A DNA stretch of 64,000 bases from Ashinkailepas kermadecensis. Its lineage: Eukaryota; Arthropoda; Thecostraca; Neolepadidae. A model generated the notes under the pieces. The model was given only the letters and a program-made list of their open reading frames with translations, was not told the DNA's origin and ran no database searches. Below are positions 48,019-60,600 of the stretch, in pieces (position 1 is the first letter of the stretch; every line of letters starts with the position of its first letter). The position numbers and the translations under genes were made by a program. The stretch spans positions 62,001 through 126,000 of the forward strand of contig JAOTOM010003924.1 of assembly GCA_034440615.1 (NCBI GenBank), given 5' to 3'.

Positions 48019-48078
48019 GAGAACGACACCGAAACGAGCCAATCCGCATTTCGTAACGTACGCGCAACTGTTATACGG

Positions 48079-48084
48079 TTTATT
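48079..48084 (-). promoter_or_regulatory. Poly(A) signal of the NCoR-family gene
   Basis: TTTATT on the plus strand is AATAAA on the minus strand, about 345 bases past the corepressor stop codon at 48429-48431. Confidence 0.7.
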
Positions 48085-48428
48085 GAACAGTAGTAACAAG
48101 AGATCATCTTTGCCGGTGAGGCCCACAGCACGTTTAAATTATCGCACACTAGCCCGTACGTTTAGTCAGAAATTTACTCCATCTACTGCACAGCAGCGAT
48201 CACTCCAAAAACAAACAAAACGTAATCAGAGCGCTTCAAGTAAGACTTTGTACATGGACTTAATACAAAAGACGTTGCGGTTGGCGGGCTACTGTGAGCA
48301 AACGCGTCCAACAGCCGTGCCAAGCGTCGGCCAACACTCGCCAGGTACACAATCACAGCGCGACAGCAGCACAGCCCGCCCGACACCCCTACACCCCGCC
48401 CACACACGCGCACACACGCAGTGGGACG

Positions 48429-50456
48429 TCACTCGTCCGAGGGCCGGTGGTGGTGGGCGGCCGGCGGCGGCGGCGGTTGTGGCGGCGACGTCGACTGCGC
48501 CGGCGGCGGTGGTGGCGGAGCCGGCGGCGCGCCCAGCGCCCCGTTCTTGTGCATGTAAAGCGCGCCGGCACCGCCACGCGCCAGCTTGAGCGAGCCGTCC
48601 AGGCCGGCGGCCGCGTCGCCCGACGCCTCGAGCCGCGGTCGCAGAGCCGACTCGTGCGGCCCGGCGCGCGGCTCGGACGTTTCGCCCACCTTGTCGGACG
48701 TCTTCATCACCTCGGCGATGCGGTTCTTCACGTAGTCTAGCGGCCAGACGATGTCGCCTCGACCGGCAGTCGGCTGCCTCCGCTGCTGCTGATCCTGCTG
48801 GTACGGCTGCCGTTGCAGCGGTGGCTTTTTCGGCTGCTCCTGTTTTTGCTGATTCTGCTGCTGCGGCTCTTGGTGATGCTGCTGGTCCTGTTGCCGTCGG
48901 CGTTCTTGGTGCTGTTGCTCCGGCTGTTGCTGACGCTGTTTTTGTAGCTGTAATTGTTGTTCACGTTCTTGCTGTTGTAGTTGTTCATTTTCTGGCTGTG
49001 GCTGTTGTTTTTGCCGGAGCTGTCGTTCATGCTCCTGTTGCAGCCGTTCATCATGTTCATGCTGTTGTCGTGGCTGCTCCCGCTGATGCTTTTGAAGCTG
49101 TTGATGTTCCTGTTCAAGCTGTTTCTGCTGCTGCTGCTGTTTTTGTTGTAGTTCGTGTTCATGTTGCAGCCTTTGTTCATGTTCCTGTCGTTCGGACTGT
49201 TGCTGCTGTTGGTGGTGATACAGCTGTTGCTGTTGTTTTTGTTGCTGCTGCTGTTGTTGCTGTTCTCGATTTTGTTGTTGCTGCTGATGTTGGTGTTGTT
49301 GCAGCATCTGCTGGTGATGGTGTTGCGGATGCTGTTGCTGTTTTTGCTGTTGCTGGAGCTGCTGCCTTTGCTGCTGTAGATGGTGGTGCTGCTGCGTCTG
49401 CTGTTGATGCAGCTGCTGCTGGAGTGGCTGCTGCTTGTGTTGCAGCTGTTGTTGCAGCTTCTGCTGTTGCTGTTGGTGATGGTGCTGCTGCTGCTGTAGC
49501 CACGCCTGGTGCTGTGTGGCGGTGAGGCCGCGGCTGGCCTCGGACGGCGGCGTCACCGCCTCGGCGCGGCCGTAGCCAGGCGCGCCGGGCGCCGGCGACC
49601 GGTGGTCCGGCGAGCCGGTGTGCGCCACGCGGATGATCTGGCGCTCGTCGGCGACGCGCCGATGATAGCGCTCCATCAGCGCCGCCCGCTCGGCCGGCGA
49701 CGGCTCGACGACCGGCGGCCGCGTCGGGAACGGCGCCCGGTACCGGTACGGGTACGCGTCGGGCGGCGGCGGCAGACCGGTGGAGCGCACCGCCACCGGC
49801 CGGTGGCTGGCGGCCGGCGGCCGCGGCGACGCCAGCCGCACACTCGCCTCGGTCGGGTACGGGTGGCTGCGCGCCTCCGCGTACAGCGCGCTGGGCCGGC
49901 CGGTCGGCGGCAGCGGCGTCGAGCGCGCCGGCTGACTGACGTCCGGCGACGGCCGCGAGCCCGAGCGGCGGCCGTGCTGCTCGAGCGCCTCGCGCTCGGT
50001 GGCCGAGCTCGGCGCCGGCTGGTAGGACGTGGTGCGCAGGTCGGCCGCGGCCGCCTGGCCGCCGCACACGCCCTCCTGGTTAATCGACCGACTGATGATG
50101 GTCTCGATCAGGCCCATCGTCGTCAGGCCCGTCTTGTCGTCGAGCGGCGCGCCGCGGCCGGCGCGCGCCGCCTGCGCCATCACCTCCTTGTTAATGGCGG
50201 CCTTGTACTCGCGCTGTAGTCGCTGCTCGTGCTGCGCGGCCGACACGGACGTGCGGCGCGCCAGCTCGCGGTCGCGTTCGTCGCGCACGGGCACCAGCAG
50301 CGAGCTCTGCGCAACGGCCACGTCCACCAGCGTGCTGAAGTTGTCCTGCTGGCTGTACTGCGGCTGCACGCCGCCCGACCGGTGGTACGCCTCGTACTCG
50401 GAGCGCGACGGGCCGGGCTGCACAGGCCGCGCTGTCGGCCGCTGGATGACGCCGGC

Positions 50457-50489
<33 letters not shown>

Positions 50490-50490
50490 T

Positions 50491-50541
<51 letters not shown>

Positions 50542-51692
50542 TGTTGCTGCTGCTGCTGCTGCTGCTGTAGCGGCGGCGGCGTGGCGCGCGCCATTTGTCG
50601 CACGTATCCGGAGGAGGGCGAGTAGCCGGCGCCGGCGGCAGCCGGCAGGTACGCCTGGCGCGGTGAGGCGCGCGGGTCGCCGCCGTCCGACGAGCCACGA
50701 CTGTCGCGCCGGCCGTGCATCTGCTGCGATGTGATGTAGTCGGTGAACAGCACGTTGCGCGACGACAGGTGCTCGGCGCCGGGCGGCGCGAGCGCGTGGT
50801 ACGGCTGCGTGGCCGGCGCGTACTGGTAGGGCGGCTGGCCGGGCGAGCGGCGCGGCGCGTAGTGGTCGGCCGGCAGGCGGCCGTCGTAGCCGGGCCGCAG
50901 GCCGTCCTGCACCATCACCAGGCCGCCGCCCGTCGTCGGGTTCTCCTTGTGTGGCGGCGCGCCGCGCTTCAGCTCCATAGGCGTGCCCTGCGTGATGCTG
51001 CCGCCCTCGCGAGGTGGCGGCGCCGGCGCCGGCGGCCGCATCATGCCATCGTACTGAGCCTGCGCGTGCGCCGGCAGGTTGGCCAGCGGCGTGCCCTGCG
51101 TGATGGAGCCACGGCCGGCCGGCCGGTGCACGGCCGGCTTGTGCGGCGGCGGCGGCGGCGGCTGCTGGTACGGCTGCGGCAGCGACCGGTGCGCCACGGC
51201 CAGATGCGGTGGCAGCGGCGCGCGCGGGTCCGTCATGAACACGGGCTGCGCCGGCGCGCCGCGGTCCGGGAAGTACGCGTCGCGCGGCGGCTCCAGCCGG
51301 TGCGGGTCGGCCAGCGCGGGCCCGCGGTGCGCCGGCGGCGGCGCGCGCCGCTCCTCGGCGGCCGCCGGCCGGCGCACGCTCAGGTCCTGCACCTGCGAGT
51401 CGTCAGGGAGCGCCGGCAGCGTGTGACACCGCTCCGGCACGCCCAGCAGACTGTTGTGCGTCAGCGACTGGGCGTCGGCGCCGCAGGTGGCCTGTGCATC
51501 CGCCTCGGTCTCCATGCGCGCCATCACGTGCCGGAACGAGCGGCTGATCGTGACGTCGATCAGGTCGCCGATCGACGAGTGCTGCTCGCCGCCGCTGATG
51601 ACGGGCGTGCGTGCCGCCGGCGGCGGCGGCGCCGACACCGACTCCGGCTTTGGCCGGCTGTCGGCCTCGTTAGAAGCTTCGTCGGCCGACAC
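48429..51692 (-). CDS. Smr: Corepressor terminal exon N8: receptor-interaction motifs, polyQ, C-terminus
   Basis: A single 3264-base exon (1087 residues plus stop) opening VSADEASNEADSRPKPES after acceptor TTTGGCAG. Contains GDLIDVTISRS (about 51530-51566), STLVDVAVAQS (about 50308-50340) and MGLIETIISRS (about 50085-50117). The last includes IETII, a match to the CoRNR consensus (I/L)xx(I/V)I. GSITQGTPL and GSITQGTPM lie near 51083-51109 and 50978-51004. A pure Gln tract of about 36 residues (50461-50568) and a Gln-rich region (48780-49510) follow. It ends HHRPSDE at TGA 48429-48431. Confidence 0.95.
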
Positions 51693-54600
51693 CTGCCAAA
51701 GAGTGACAATCGTCGGTGCGCAAGAATAGGCGAAGCACGCTAGGTGAAGGTTCAAAGTACACAGGCATTACAATATATTCAATTAACCAGTGAAAACCGC
51801 GGCTGCTAGGTATTGAATGGTATATTGAATGTTTACTAGTGGATCGTTCGACGTTGATTAATTGATGGATTGAGCATGAGGGCCCAAGGTACCTGCATCC
51901 CGAATACCCCGAGCATATTATTTGAATTTACTATTAAAAATGTGCCTAAAATGGATATCTGCATCACCGGCACCCCCAGCGAATTTTACACTGTTACACC
52001 CATGCCGAAATGGCCCCCTTGCATTATGAACTTTACACCATGCGAATATTACCTCACATGAACCTTCGCTACAAGAACCTCTTCCATTACCAAGCCGTGA
52101 CTTGAGAGCATTGGTGCCGACCGGCAGCACACGGTAGCCGGCCGGCTCCCTCCGCACGACCGCCGTCAGCTCAGTCTGCCGGCAGACCAGCCGTACCAGT
52201 CTGCCGACCGACCAGCCGTACCACAGTCTGCCCGCAGATCAGCCGTACCAGTCTGCCGGCAGACCAGTCGTACCAGTCTGCCGACCGACCAGCCGTACCA
52301 CAGTCTGCCGGCAGACTACCCGTACCAGTGTTCCGGCAGACCACCCGTACCAGTCTGCCGGCCGACCAGCCGTACCAAAGTATACCGGCAGACCACCCGT
52401 ACCAGTGCGCCGGCAGACCAGCCGTACCACAGTGTGCCGGCAGACCACCCGTACCGCCGGCCGACCACCCGTAGCAGTGTGCCGACAGACCAGCCGTACC
52501 ACAGTCTGCCGGCAGACCACCCGTAGCAGTGTGCCGACAGACCAGCCGTACCACAGTCTGCCGGCAGACCACCCGTAGCAGTGTGCCGACAGACCAGCCG
52601 TACCACAGTCTGCCGACAGACCAGCCGTACCACAGTGTGCCGGTAGACCAGCCGTACCGTGGCGGAGCTGTCTCCCCTGGTGACGGTGCGCGGCCGCTCC
52701 GAGGTGGCGGCCGCCGCCGCCGCGCCGTTGACGGTGGCGGCGGCCGGCTGTCGAGCCGCCGCCGCCGGCCCCAGCGGCTCGGCCTCGTCGGCGCTGGTCG
52801 GCGGGCTCATCGAGTCGTCGCTGACGGCGGCCAGACCGCCGTTCACCTGCGTCGTACCGACCGCGTCACACACGTCGCACGGCACGCCACGCAAATACTG
52901 CACACACGTCGTTGTCACAGGATACGCCACGGTCACTGAACGCGTCACATGTGCCACGCAAATGCTGTACACACATCACGTCGTCACAGGATACGCGGCA
53001 ACGCTATGTTGTCAAAATGACAAGTAGGCACCAATGCTGCCAACTTGTCACCAGAGTGCCACCCTACCACCAACGGTGCCAAGCTGTCCGCACGACTCGG
53101 CTAACGCTGCGGCCGGCCTGGCGGTGCGGCACCGGCTCGCCACTCACCCGCTTGTACTCGTCCATGGCCTCGTCGAGCCGGTGCTCGGGCCGGTGCTCGG
53201 CGTACAGCCGGCGGCACTGGGCGGGCCGACGCGTGCCGACGCTCTGCGCCAGACAGGCCCAGTCGGCGCCGTGCGCGCGCAGGCCGGCGCGCAGCCGCTC
53301 TAGCTCGCCGTCCGACCAGGCGGCCTCCTGTGGCTGGCCGGGCGCCGCCAGCCGGCGCGCCACCCGGTTGTGGCACGCCGAGCAGCACTTGACGATCTCG
53401 GGCGTGATCTCTGCGGGCAGCCGGCACACGTCACACACACCTTTCCGGTCCGCCCCGGAGTCGGCCCGCACTCGCACCGAATCCAGACTCAAGAGCATCA
53501 ATATTCAAAATAGCCCTGGTCAGTGGTGCTTGCTATCATTTATTTGCCGGAAAAAACTATTATTTAAATGAATCAAACCGAAAGATTGCGGGGAAAACCA
53601 AATTGTTCTCCATCACAAAGCGCTATCTTTGGTATCAAAGCATCCACGTGTGACAGTGGCACCACGTGCCGACGGATCCACCATCACGTGCCCGCCGCTC
53701 CGGGCGGTGAGCGGCGACTTGAGGTGAGCAGCGGCTCAGACGACACAACTCACGCAGCTGGGCGGCGATACTCTGACGCAGCTCGGGCTCGGCGTCTGCC
53801 CAGCGGGCCGGCAGCGGCCGCAGCCGCTTCACGCGGAACTTGGGCGACGGGCACGTCGGGATTGGACACTTGACGCTGCAACGTCCGGCCACAGGTCAGC
53901 ACCGGCACACAACGTCCGGCCACAGGTCAGCACCGGCGCACAACGTCCGGCCACAGGTCAGCACCGGCACACAACGTCCGGCCACAGGTCAGCACCGGCA
54001 CACAACGTCCGGCCACAGGTCAGCACCGGCACACAACGTCCGGCCACAGGTCAGCACCGGCACACAACGTCCGGCCATATGTCAGCACCGGCACACAACG
54101 TCCGGCCACAGGTCAGCACCGGCGCACAACGTCCGGCCACAGGTCAGCACCGGCGCACAACGTCCGGCCACAGGTCAGCACCGGCGCACAACGTCCGGCC
54201 ACAGGTCAGCACCGGCACACAACGTCCGGCCACAGGTCAGCACCGGCACACAACGTCCGGCCATATGTCAGCACCGACACACAACGTCCGGCCACAGGTC
54301 AGCACCGGCGCACAACGTCCGGCCACAGGTCAGCACCGGCACACAACGTCCGGCCACAGGTCAGCACCGGCGCACAACGTCCGGCCACAGGTCAGCACCG
54401 GCACACAACGTCCGGCCACAGGTCAGCACCGGTCACACAACGTCCAGCCAAGGGTCAGCACCGTTCACACAACGTCCGGCAATAGGTCAGCACCAGTAAC
54501 ACAACGTCCGGCCATAGGTCAGCACCGGTTACACAACGTCCGGCCACAGCTCAGCACCAGCCACACACCCATACAAGCATGCACTTGCCTAAACGAGCTG

Positions 54601-57600
54601 GATAGGGCACGAGCATTAGCGAGCAGCTTACGAGATACCAATAGTCCCATGCAATCATCCCTTATCCACCAAAGAAAACAAACTGTTGACGATGAGCGTT
54701 CGCCTAGCTAGCGATAGGCGGCATATCGTCGACAATCACAAAACACGCGACAAGCGCACTGGTCTCAGGAACAATAACTGCCACAGAGGACGCCAATCGG
54801 TCGGCTGTAGACGGTGGAGATGGCTACATGCTAACATGGCACATCATCCCACCCTTAAACATTGACGGGGAGCATAGCGTGGAGGATTTGTACTGGCGCT
54901 TACACCAACTGTAATGGTTCTGCTATCCCCCACACGCCCACGTTAGACATTCCCTGATGTCGAACACGCGATTGAGACAGAGCCCGCAAATTGGAGCCAA
55001 AGCTGTCGGCAAAGCTATTAATGTGCGCGCTAAATTGAAGGCAAATCCCGGCAGATGACCATGAGAGCACCTGGAAATCGCTTTTCGTGTAACTTTCGGC
55101 TTTGCGAGCTGTTGTGTTAATATGGTAGCTTGGTAGTGTGGTGGGTGGTCGGTGGTGGGTGGTAGTGTGCGATAGTGTGTGGTAACCTGCAGTGGGTGGT
55201 AGTGCATGGTAGCGGACAGTGGGTGGTAGTGTGTGATGGGTGATGGTGGTGGTGGGTGGTGATGGTTGTGGGTGGCAGGTGATGGTTGTGGGTGGCAGGT
55301 GATGGTTGTGGGTGGCAGGTGATGGTTGTGGGTGGCAGGTGATGGTGACGGGTGGTGATGATGGTGGCGGATGGTGTTGACGGTGACGGCGACGGAGTCT
55401 GAGTTACGGCCTGCGAACCATGCCACCACCATCTATCAGCACGTACTGCGAGTATCTGCGCTTGACTGACTGGCAGCGGCAGGCGGCGCAGACGCGCGCG
55501 TCGGCCGGCAGCGAGTCGGCGTCCAGGCCGTAGCTGGCGGCGTCGGCGGCCGGCAGCGGCCGCGACTGGCCGTGGTGCTCCAGCTGGGCGCGGCACACGG
55601 AGCACGGGTGCGGCGCCGGCCGGCCTGTGGGCGCCGGCCGTCCGGTCACACCACCCACCGCACACACCGCACACACCTCACACACCACCCACCGCACACA
55701 CCGCACACACCTCACACACCACCCACCGCACACACCTCACACACCGCACACACCTCACACACCACCCACCGCACACACCGCACACACCTCACACACCACC
55801 CACCGCACACACCGCACACACCTCACACACCACCCACCGCACACACCTCACACACCACCCACCGCACACACCTCACACACACCGCACACCGCACACACCT
55901 CACACACCGCACACACCTCACACACCACCCACCGCACACACCGCACACACCGCACACACCACACACCACACACCACACACCGCACACACCTCACACACCA
56001 CCCACCGCACACACCTCACACACCACCCACCGCACACACCTCACACACCACCCACCGCACACACACCACACCACCGCCGCACACCTCACACCACCCACCC
56101 ACACACCTCCACCACCGCACACACCTCACACACACCCACACACCTCACACCCACCACCCACCGCACACACCGCACACACCTCACACACCACCCACCGCAC
56201 ACACCTCACACACCGCACACACCGCACACACCGCACACACACACCACACACCGCACACACCGCACACACCGCACACACCACACACACACCGCACACACCA
56301 CACACACCACACACCACACACACCACACACCACCCACCGCACACACCACACACCGCACACACCCACACACACACCTCACACACCACCCACCGCACACACC
56401 CACACCGCACACCTCACACACCACCCACCGCACACACCGCACACACCTCACACACCACCCACCGCACACACCGCACACACCTCACACACCACCCACCGCA
56501 CACACCTCACACACCTCACACACCACCCACCGCACACCTCACACACCGCACACCGCACACACCACACACCTCACACCTCACACACTGCACACACCACACT
56601 CCTCACACACACCACACTCCGCACACATACCACACACCGCACACACCACACACCTCACACACTGCACACACCACACTCCACACACATACCACACACACCA
56701 CACACCGCACACACCACACTCCTCGCACACACCTCACACCTCACACACTGCACACACCACACTCTTCACACACACCACACTCCTCACACACACCACACTC
56801 CTCACACATACCACACTCCTCCCACACCACACGCCTCACACACCGCAGTTGGCCTGAGCGCGGCGCCGCGAGCAGACGCGTCTCGGTCGCTCGTCCAGCC
56901 TTTCCCTCGCCCTCTTTGTTGCCTTTGTATATAGGGTGTGTGAAACTCAGAGAGTGTGTGAAATCAGAGAGAGTGAGTGAGAAGTGAAGCAAGAAAAGTG
57001 TAGTGTACCAGAAAAAAAAGAAGAAGTGAGATATCGGCGAAGTGGCTGAACTACTTAGTGAAAATTCTTCTGGTTTTTCCTGACGGAAATTGTGCAGTGA
57101 TCGGACAGTGATTGCACAGCGATTGTATTTTCTTAACTGAGTGAGTGGAGAAGTGACAGCGCCTTTCTCTATATTGACTTTCCTTGCTTAAATCATCAAC
57201 TACTGCCCGTGGTTAGTCTTCTTTCAGACACTGCAGCGGAGAAGGCTGACGGACCGACGCCTTGGTGCCGTTCGGAGTTAGTTAGTTATAAGGGCTTTAG
57301 GGCGCATCGACTACATCGGTCATGTAGCGCCCAACCGTTCGGAATTTCTGTGCCTCCAGCAATAGTATTCTTCATCGTCTATCTACAGCTCTACCAGTTC
57401 ACGGACATCTCTACCATCATGCACACGGACATCATCAGGCTGCTGCTATCCATCGCCCTCGTTCAAATCTTAACCGCCTTCACGTCCCCCGGTCACCCGG
57501 GCTCGCCACGGGCACGCAGCCGTCCCGTCCGTGACGTCATCACCGCCGCCGCGGCCGCCGCCTCCGGCAGTCACCAGCTGGCCCACCCCTTGGCCAACCG

Positions 57601-60600
57601 GACGGAGGGGTGCGTCACTGTTATCCAAACGCCCAAGACAACACTCCGGGGCAGGCGCGGCGCCAGGGGCGGCAGAAGGCGCGGACGCGGGGCGGAACAA
57701 GCCATGTGACCGCTCAACAGCACAAAGGACAGCTCCACCTGGGACTCATCAATGCACAATCTATCAAACCTAAGCTACTCGAACTACACAACGACCTTCA
57801 TACTTACTCTCTAGACCTAGCTGTGGTGACTGATACCTGGCTGCGCCCAAGCACCCCCATGCGTCTCATTAACTTCCCCGGTTACCAAGTGAAACGTGCG
57901 GACCGGCCCGACTAGTGGTTACGGTGCGGTGGCGATTATAGCCAAGTCAGCTCTAACTATTACCGTCTTGAAAATGTATACGCCTCCGAACTCTAGCTCC
58001 AAACTAGAATCACTCTGGGCCAAAGTCAAAGTGAAGAGCGGAAAGTATTTTATTCTAGCGGCAATCTATCGGCCACCTCGCAACACTCTTCCTGCTTTAA
58101 ATGATGACTTCGCTGAGCTCGAAAGACAGAAAGACAGGTACAATTGGCGACACTGAACTTTACTGGCACTTTCTACCTCGCAGGTGATCTAAACTGTAAC
58201 CTTCTCGACACGGCAAATAGCCCCAGCAAAACACACCTGCTTGAGTTCATCAGCAACTATTCACTTACCATGACAGTGCAGCGCCCTACATTCGCCACAG
58301 GCTCTCTATTGGATGTCATCCTAACAAACTCGCCCATTTCCGTCGGCAGAACCAGAGTGAGTTTCTGCCACTACAGCCCACATAAATTTATCATATGTTC
58401 CATTAAAGTAAACAGGCCTGCCTCAGTCAACACCGTAATAAAGTCACGTTCTTACGGACGAGTAGACACCTCGGAACTGACTCTTGACCTTGGTGAGATC
58501 GACTGGGTACAGGTCACTGGGCGCATCTCAGTAACGGACAAATGGGACACCCTGCTGAAATTGCTAACACCTATTCTCGACGAGCACCTGCCCCTCAGAA
58601 ACATCAAACTTAGGAACCCAACAGCACCATATGTCAGCGAAGCTACCAAACAGCTCATGCAACGGCGAAATGTAGCTCTCCATTTGCAAGATAGAAGCAC
58701 GTACAAAATACTTAACAGACAAGTTCGCTCAGCTATTAGAGCTGACTGTAGGGACGATATTAGCAGAAAGATATCACAAAAAGGCCCATCAGCTGCATGG
58801 CGTGCTATTAAGCCCATTATCGACACCAAAAAAGGCTCTCATAGAGTTCAACCCCAGGTCCTACCTGAGCATCTAAATCAATACTTTGTTAGTGTCGGAC
58901 CTAAGGTATCAGCAGAGGTCAAACGCCAGGCAAACATGTCTGAACACACACCTCCCAGTTGCCGGCTATCGCGCGTCTCTACCAGCTCCTATAAAGTATC
59001 ACCCATATCCCTCGAACAGCTAACCAAAATTGTCATGGATATGAGGAGCACAAGTGCTTGCGGACCTGACGGGATCTGTATTAAGGTCATCAAATTTTTG
59101 TTCTTTTTTATCGGAGAAGTGCTGCTCGACATTATAAACACATGCCTGACTACAGCTGATATCCCCTCCACTTGGAAACAGTCAATAGTAACTCCCATTC
59201 ACAAATCAGGAGATCCTTCGGATCCCTCTAATTTTAGGCCCATCTCATTGGTTCCGGTTATCGCCAAAATCACAGAGAGGGTAGTGCAGAAGCAACTATC
59301 ACTACCTGAACGCAAACCACCTACTGGTCCAAACTCAGCACGGCTTCAGACCACGCCACTCTACGGAAACCGCTCTGATCTCAGTCTCGGACAAATTACT
59401 AGCAGCAATGGACCGTTCGGAAGTAGCTCTCCTTTGCATTCTGGACCTCAGTAAATGCTTCGACGTAATAGATCACACCAAACTGCTCACTAAACTAGAA
59501 CTCCATGGAATTGATACTGACTGGTTTAAGGCTTATCTGGGAGGTCACACCCAGGCTGTTAGCATCTCAGATCAACGCGGAAACAGGCATCTCTCCTCCT
59601 TTCTTCCTAACAACATAGGTGTTTTTCAAGGCTCATCACTAGGTCCACTCCTCTATTGCATCTTTTCGAACGACCTAAGTTTGCACGTCCCGGTAGCACA
59701 CGTCACTCAGTTCGCAGACGACACCCAGGTCCTCATCTCCGGTCGCAAATCTGATCTCCCAGATCTGATAAATCAGATGGAGACATGTCTGAACCAACTA
59801 TACGACTACTTCCTGGATAACGGTTTGAAGGTAAACCCGACCAAAACTCAGCTTCTCACGTTCGGATCGCGTCAGAATCTTCGCAATATTACCCCGATAC
59901 GAGTGTGCTTTAGGGACGCTGTGATATATGAAAGTCATTCGTGTAGGAACCTTGGGGTGACATTTGATCGCCACATGTCGTGGGATTCCCATGTAGCTGT
60001 CGTGGTCCGCAAGTGCACTGGATTCCTTATGGCCCTGAACCATCTGCGTCACCATCTGCCAACCAGTACCCTCTTCACTATAGTCAATAGCCTAGTTATA
60101 TCCAATATCCGCTACTGCATATCTGTTTATGGGAACGGGTCGGCAGCAAACATCCACAGACTAGACAAAATCATTAACTTCGCCACTAGAGTCGTGTCAG
60201 GTCTACGGAAATTTGATCATATTTCTGATGCCCGTAACGAGTTGGGTCTTCTCACCGCAGCTGATCTGCATCTATTTCACAGCCCTACTTTGCTCCACAA
60301 GATCATTCTGACGGGTGAGCCAACGCACATTGCCGGTCAAATCTCTGCAAACTCTACCCTGCGAAACCGTCATACGCGTGCAGACGACCACCTGCACCTA
60401 CCAGCCATACACAGAGAGGCGGGCCGCAGGAGATTTCTCTACTCGTCTGTCTTCCACTACAACAAACTCCCTACTGAAACAAAAACATTGAAGCTGTCTA
60501 ACTTCAAGAAGCGTGTACGAGCTTATCTCCACGAGCGACACTAGTCACAACAAAAACTTACAAAATAGATTTGTGTACACCATGCACTCACATTTAGGCC

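Noticed and set aside
48821..49525. Ala/Val-rich plus-strand frame and Asn/Ser-rich minus-strand frame
   Set aside because: Shadows of the Gln-rich CAG codons of corepressor exon N8 in other frames.
50715..51743. 342-codon Arg-rich plus-strand frame
   Set aside because: Antisense shadow of GC-rich exon N8; no family resemblance.
55572..56987. 435-471-codon His/Thr/Pro frames
   Set aside because: Translation of the CA-rich minisatellite in two frames; intronic and antisense to the corepressor.
57209..57709. 166-codon frame before the LINE endonuclease
   Set aside because: Could be a remnant of ORF1, but shows no recognisable zinc-knuckle, RRM or esterase motif; treated as the LINE 5' region.
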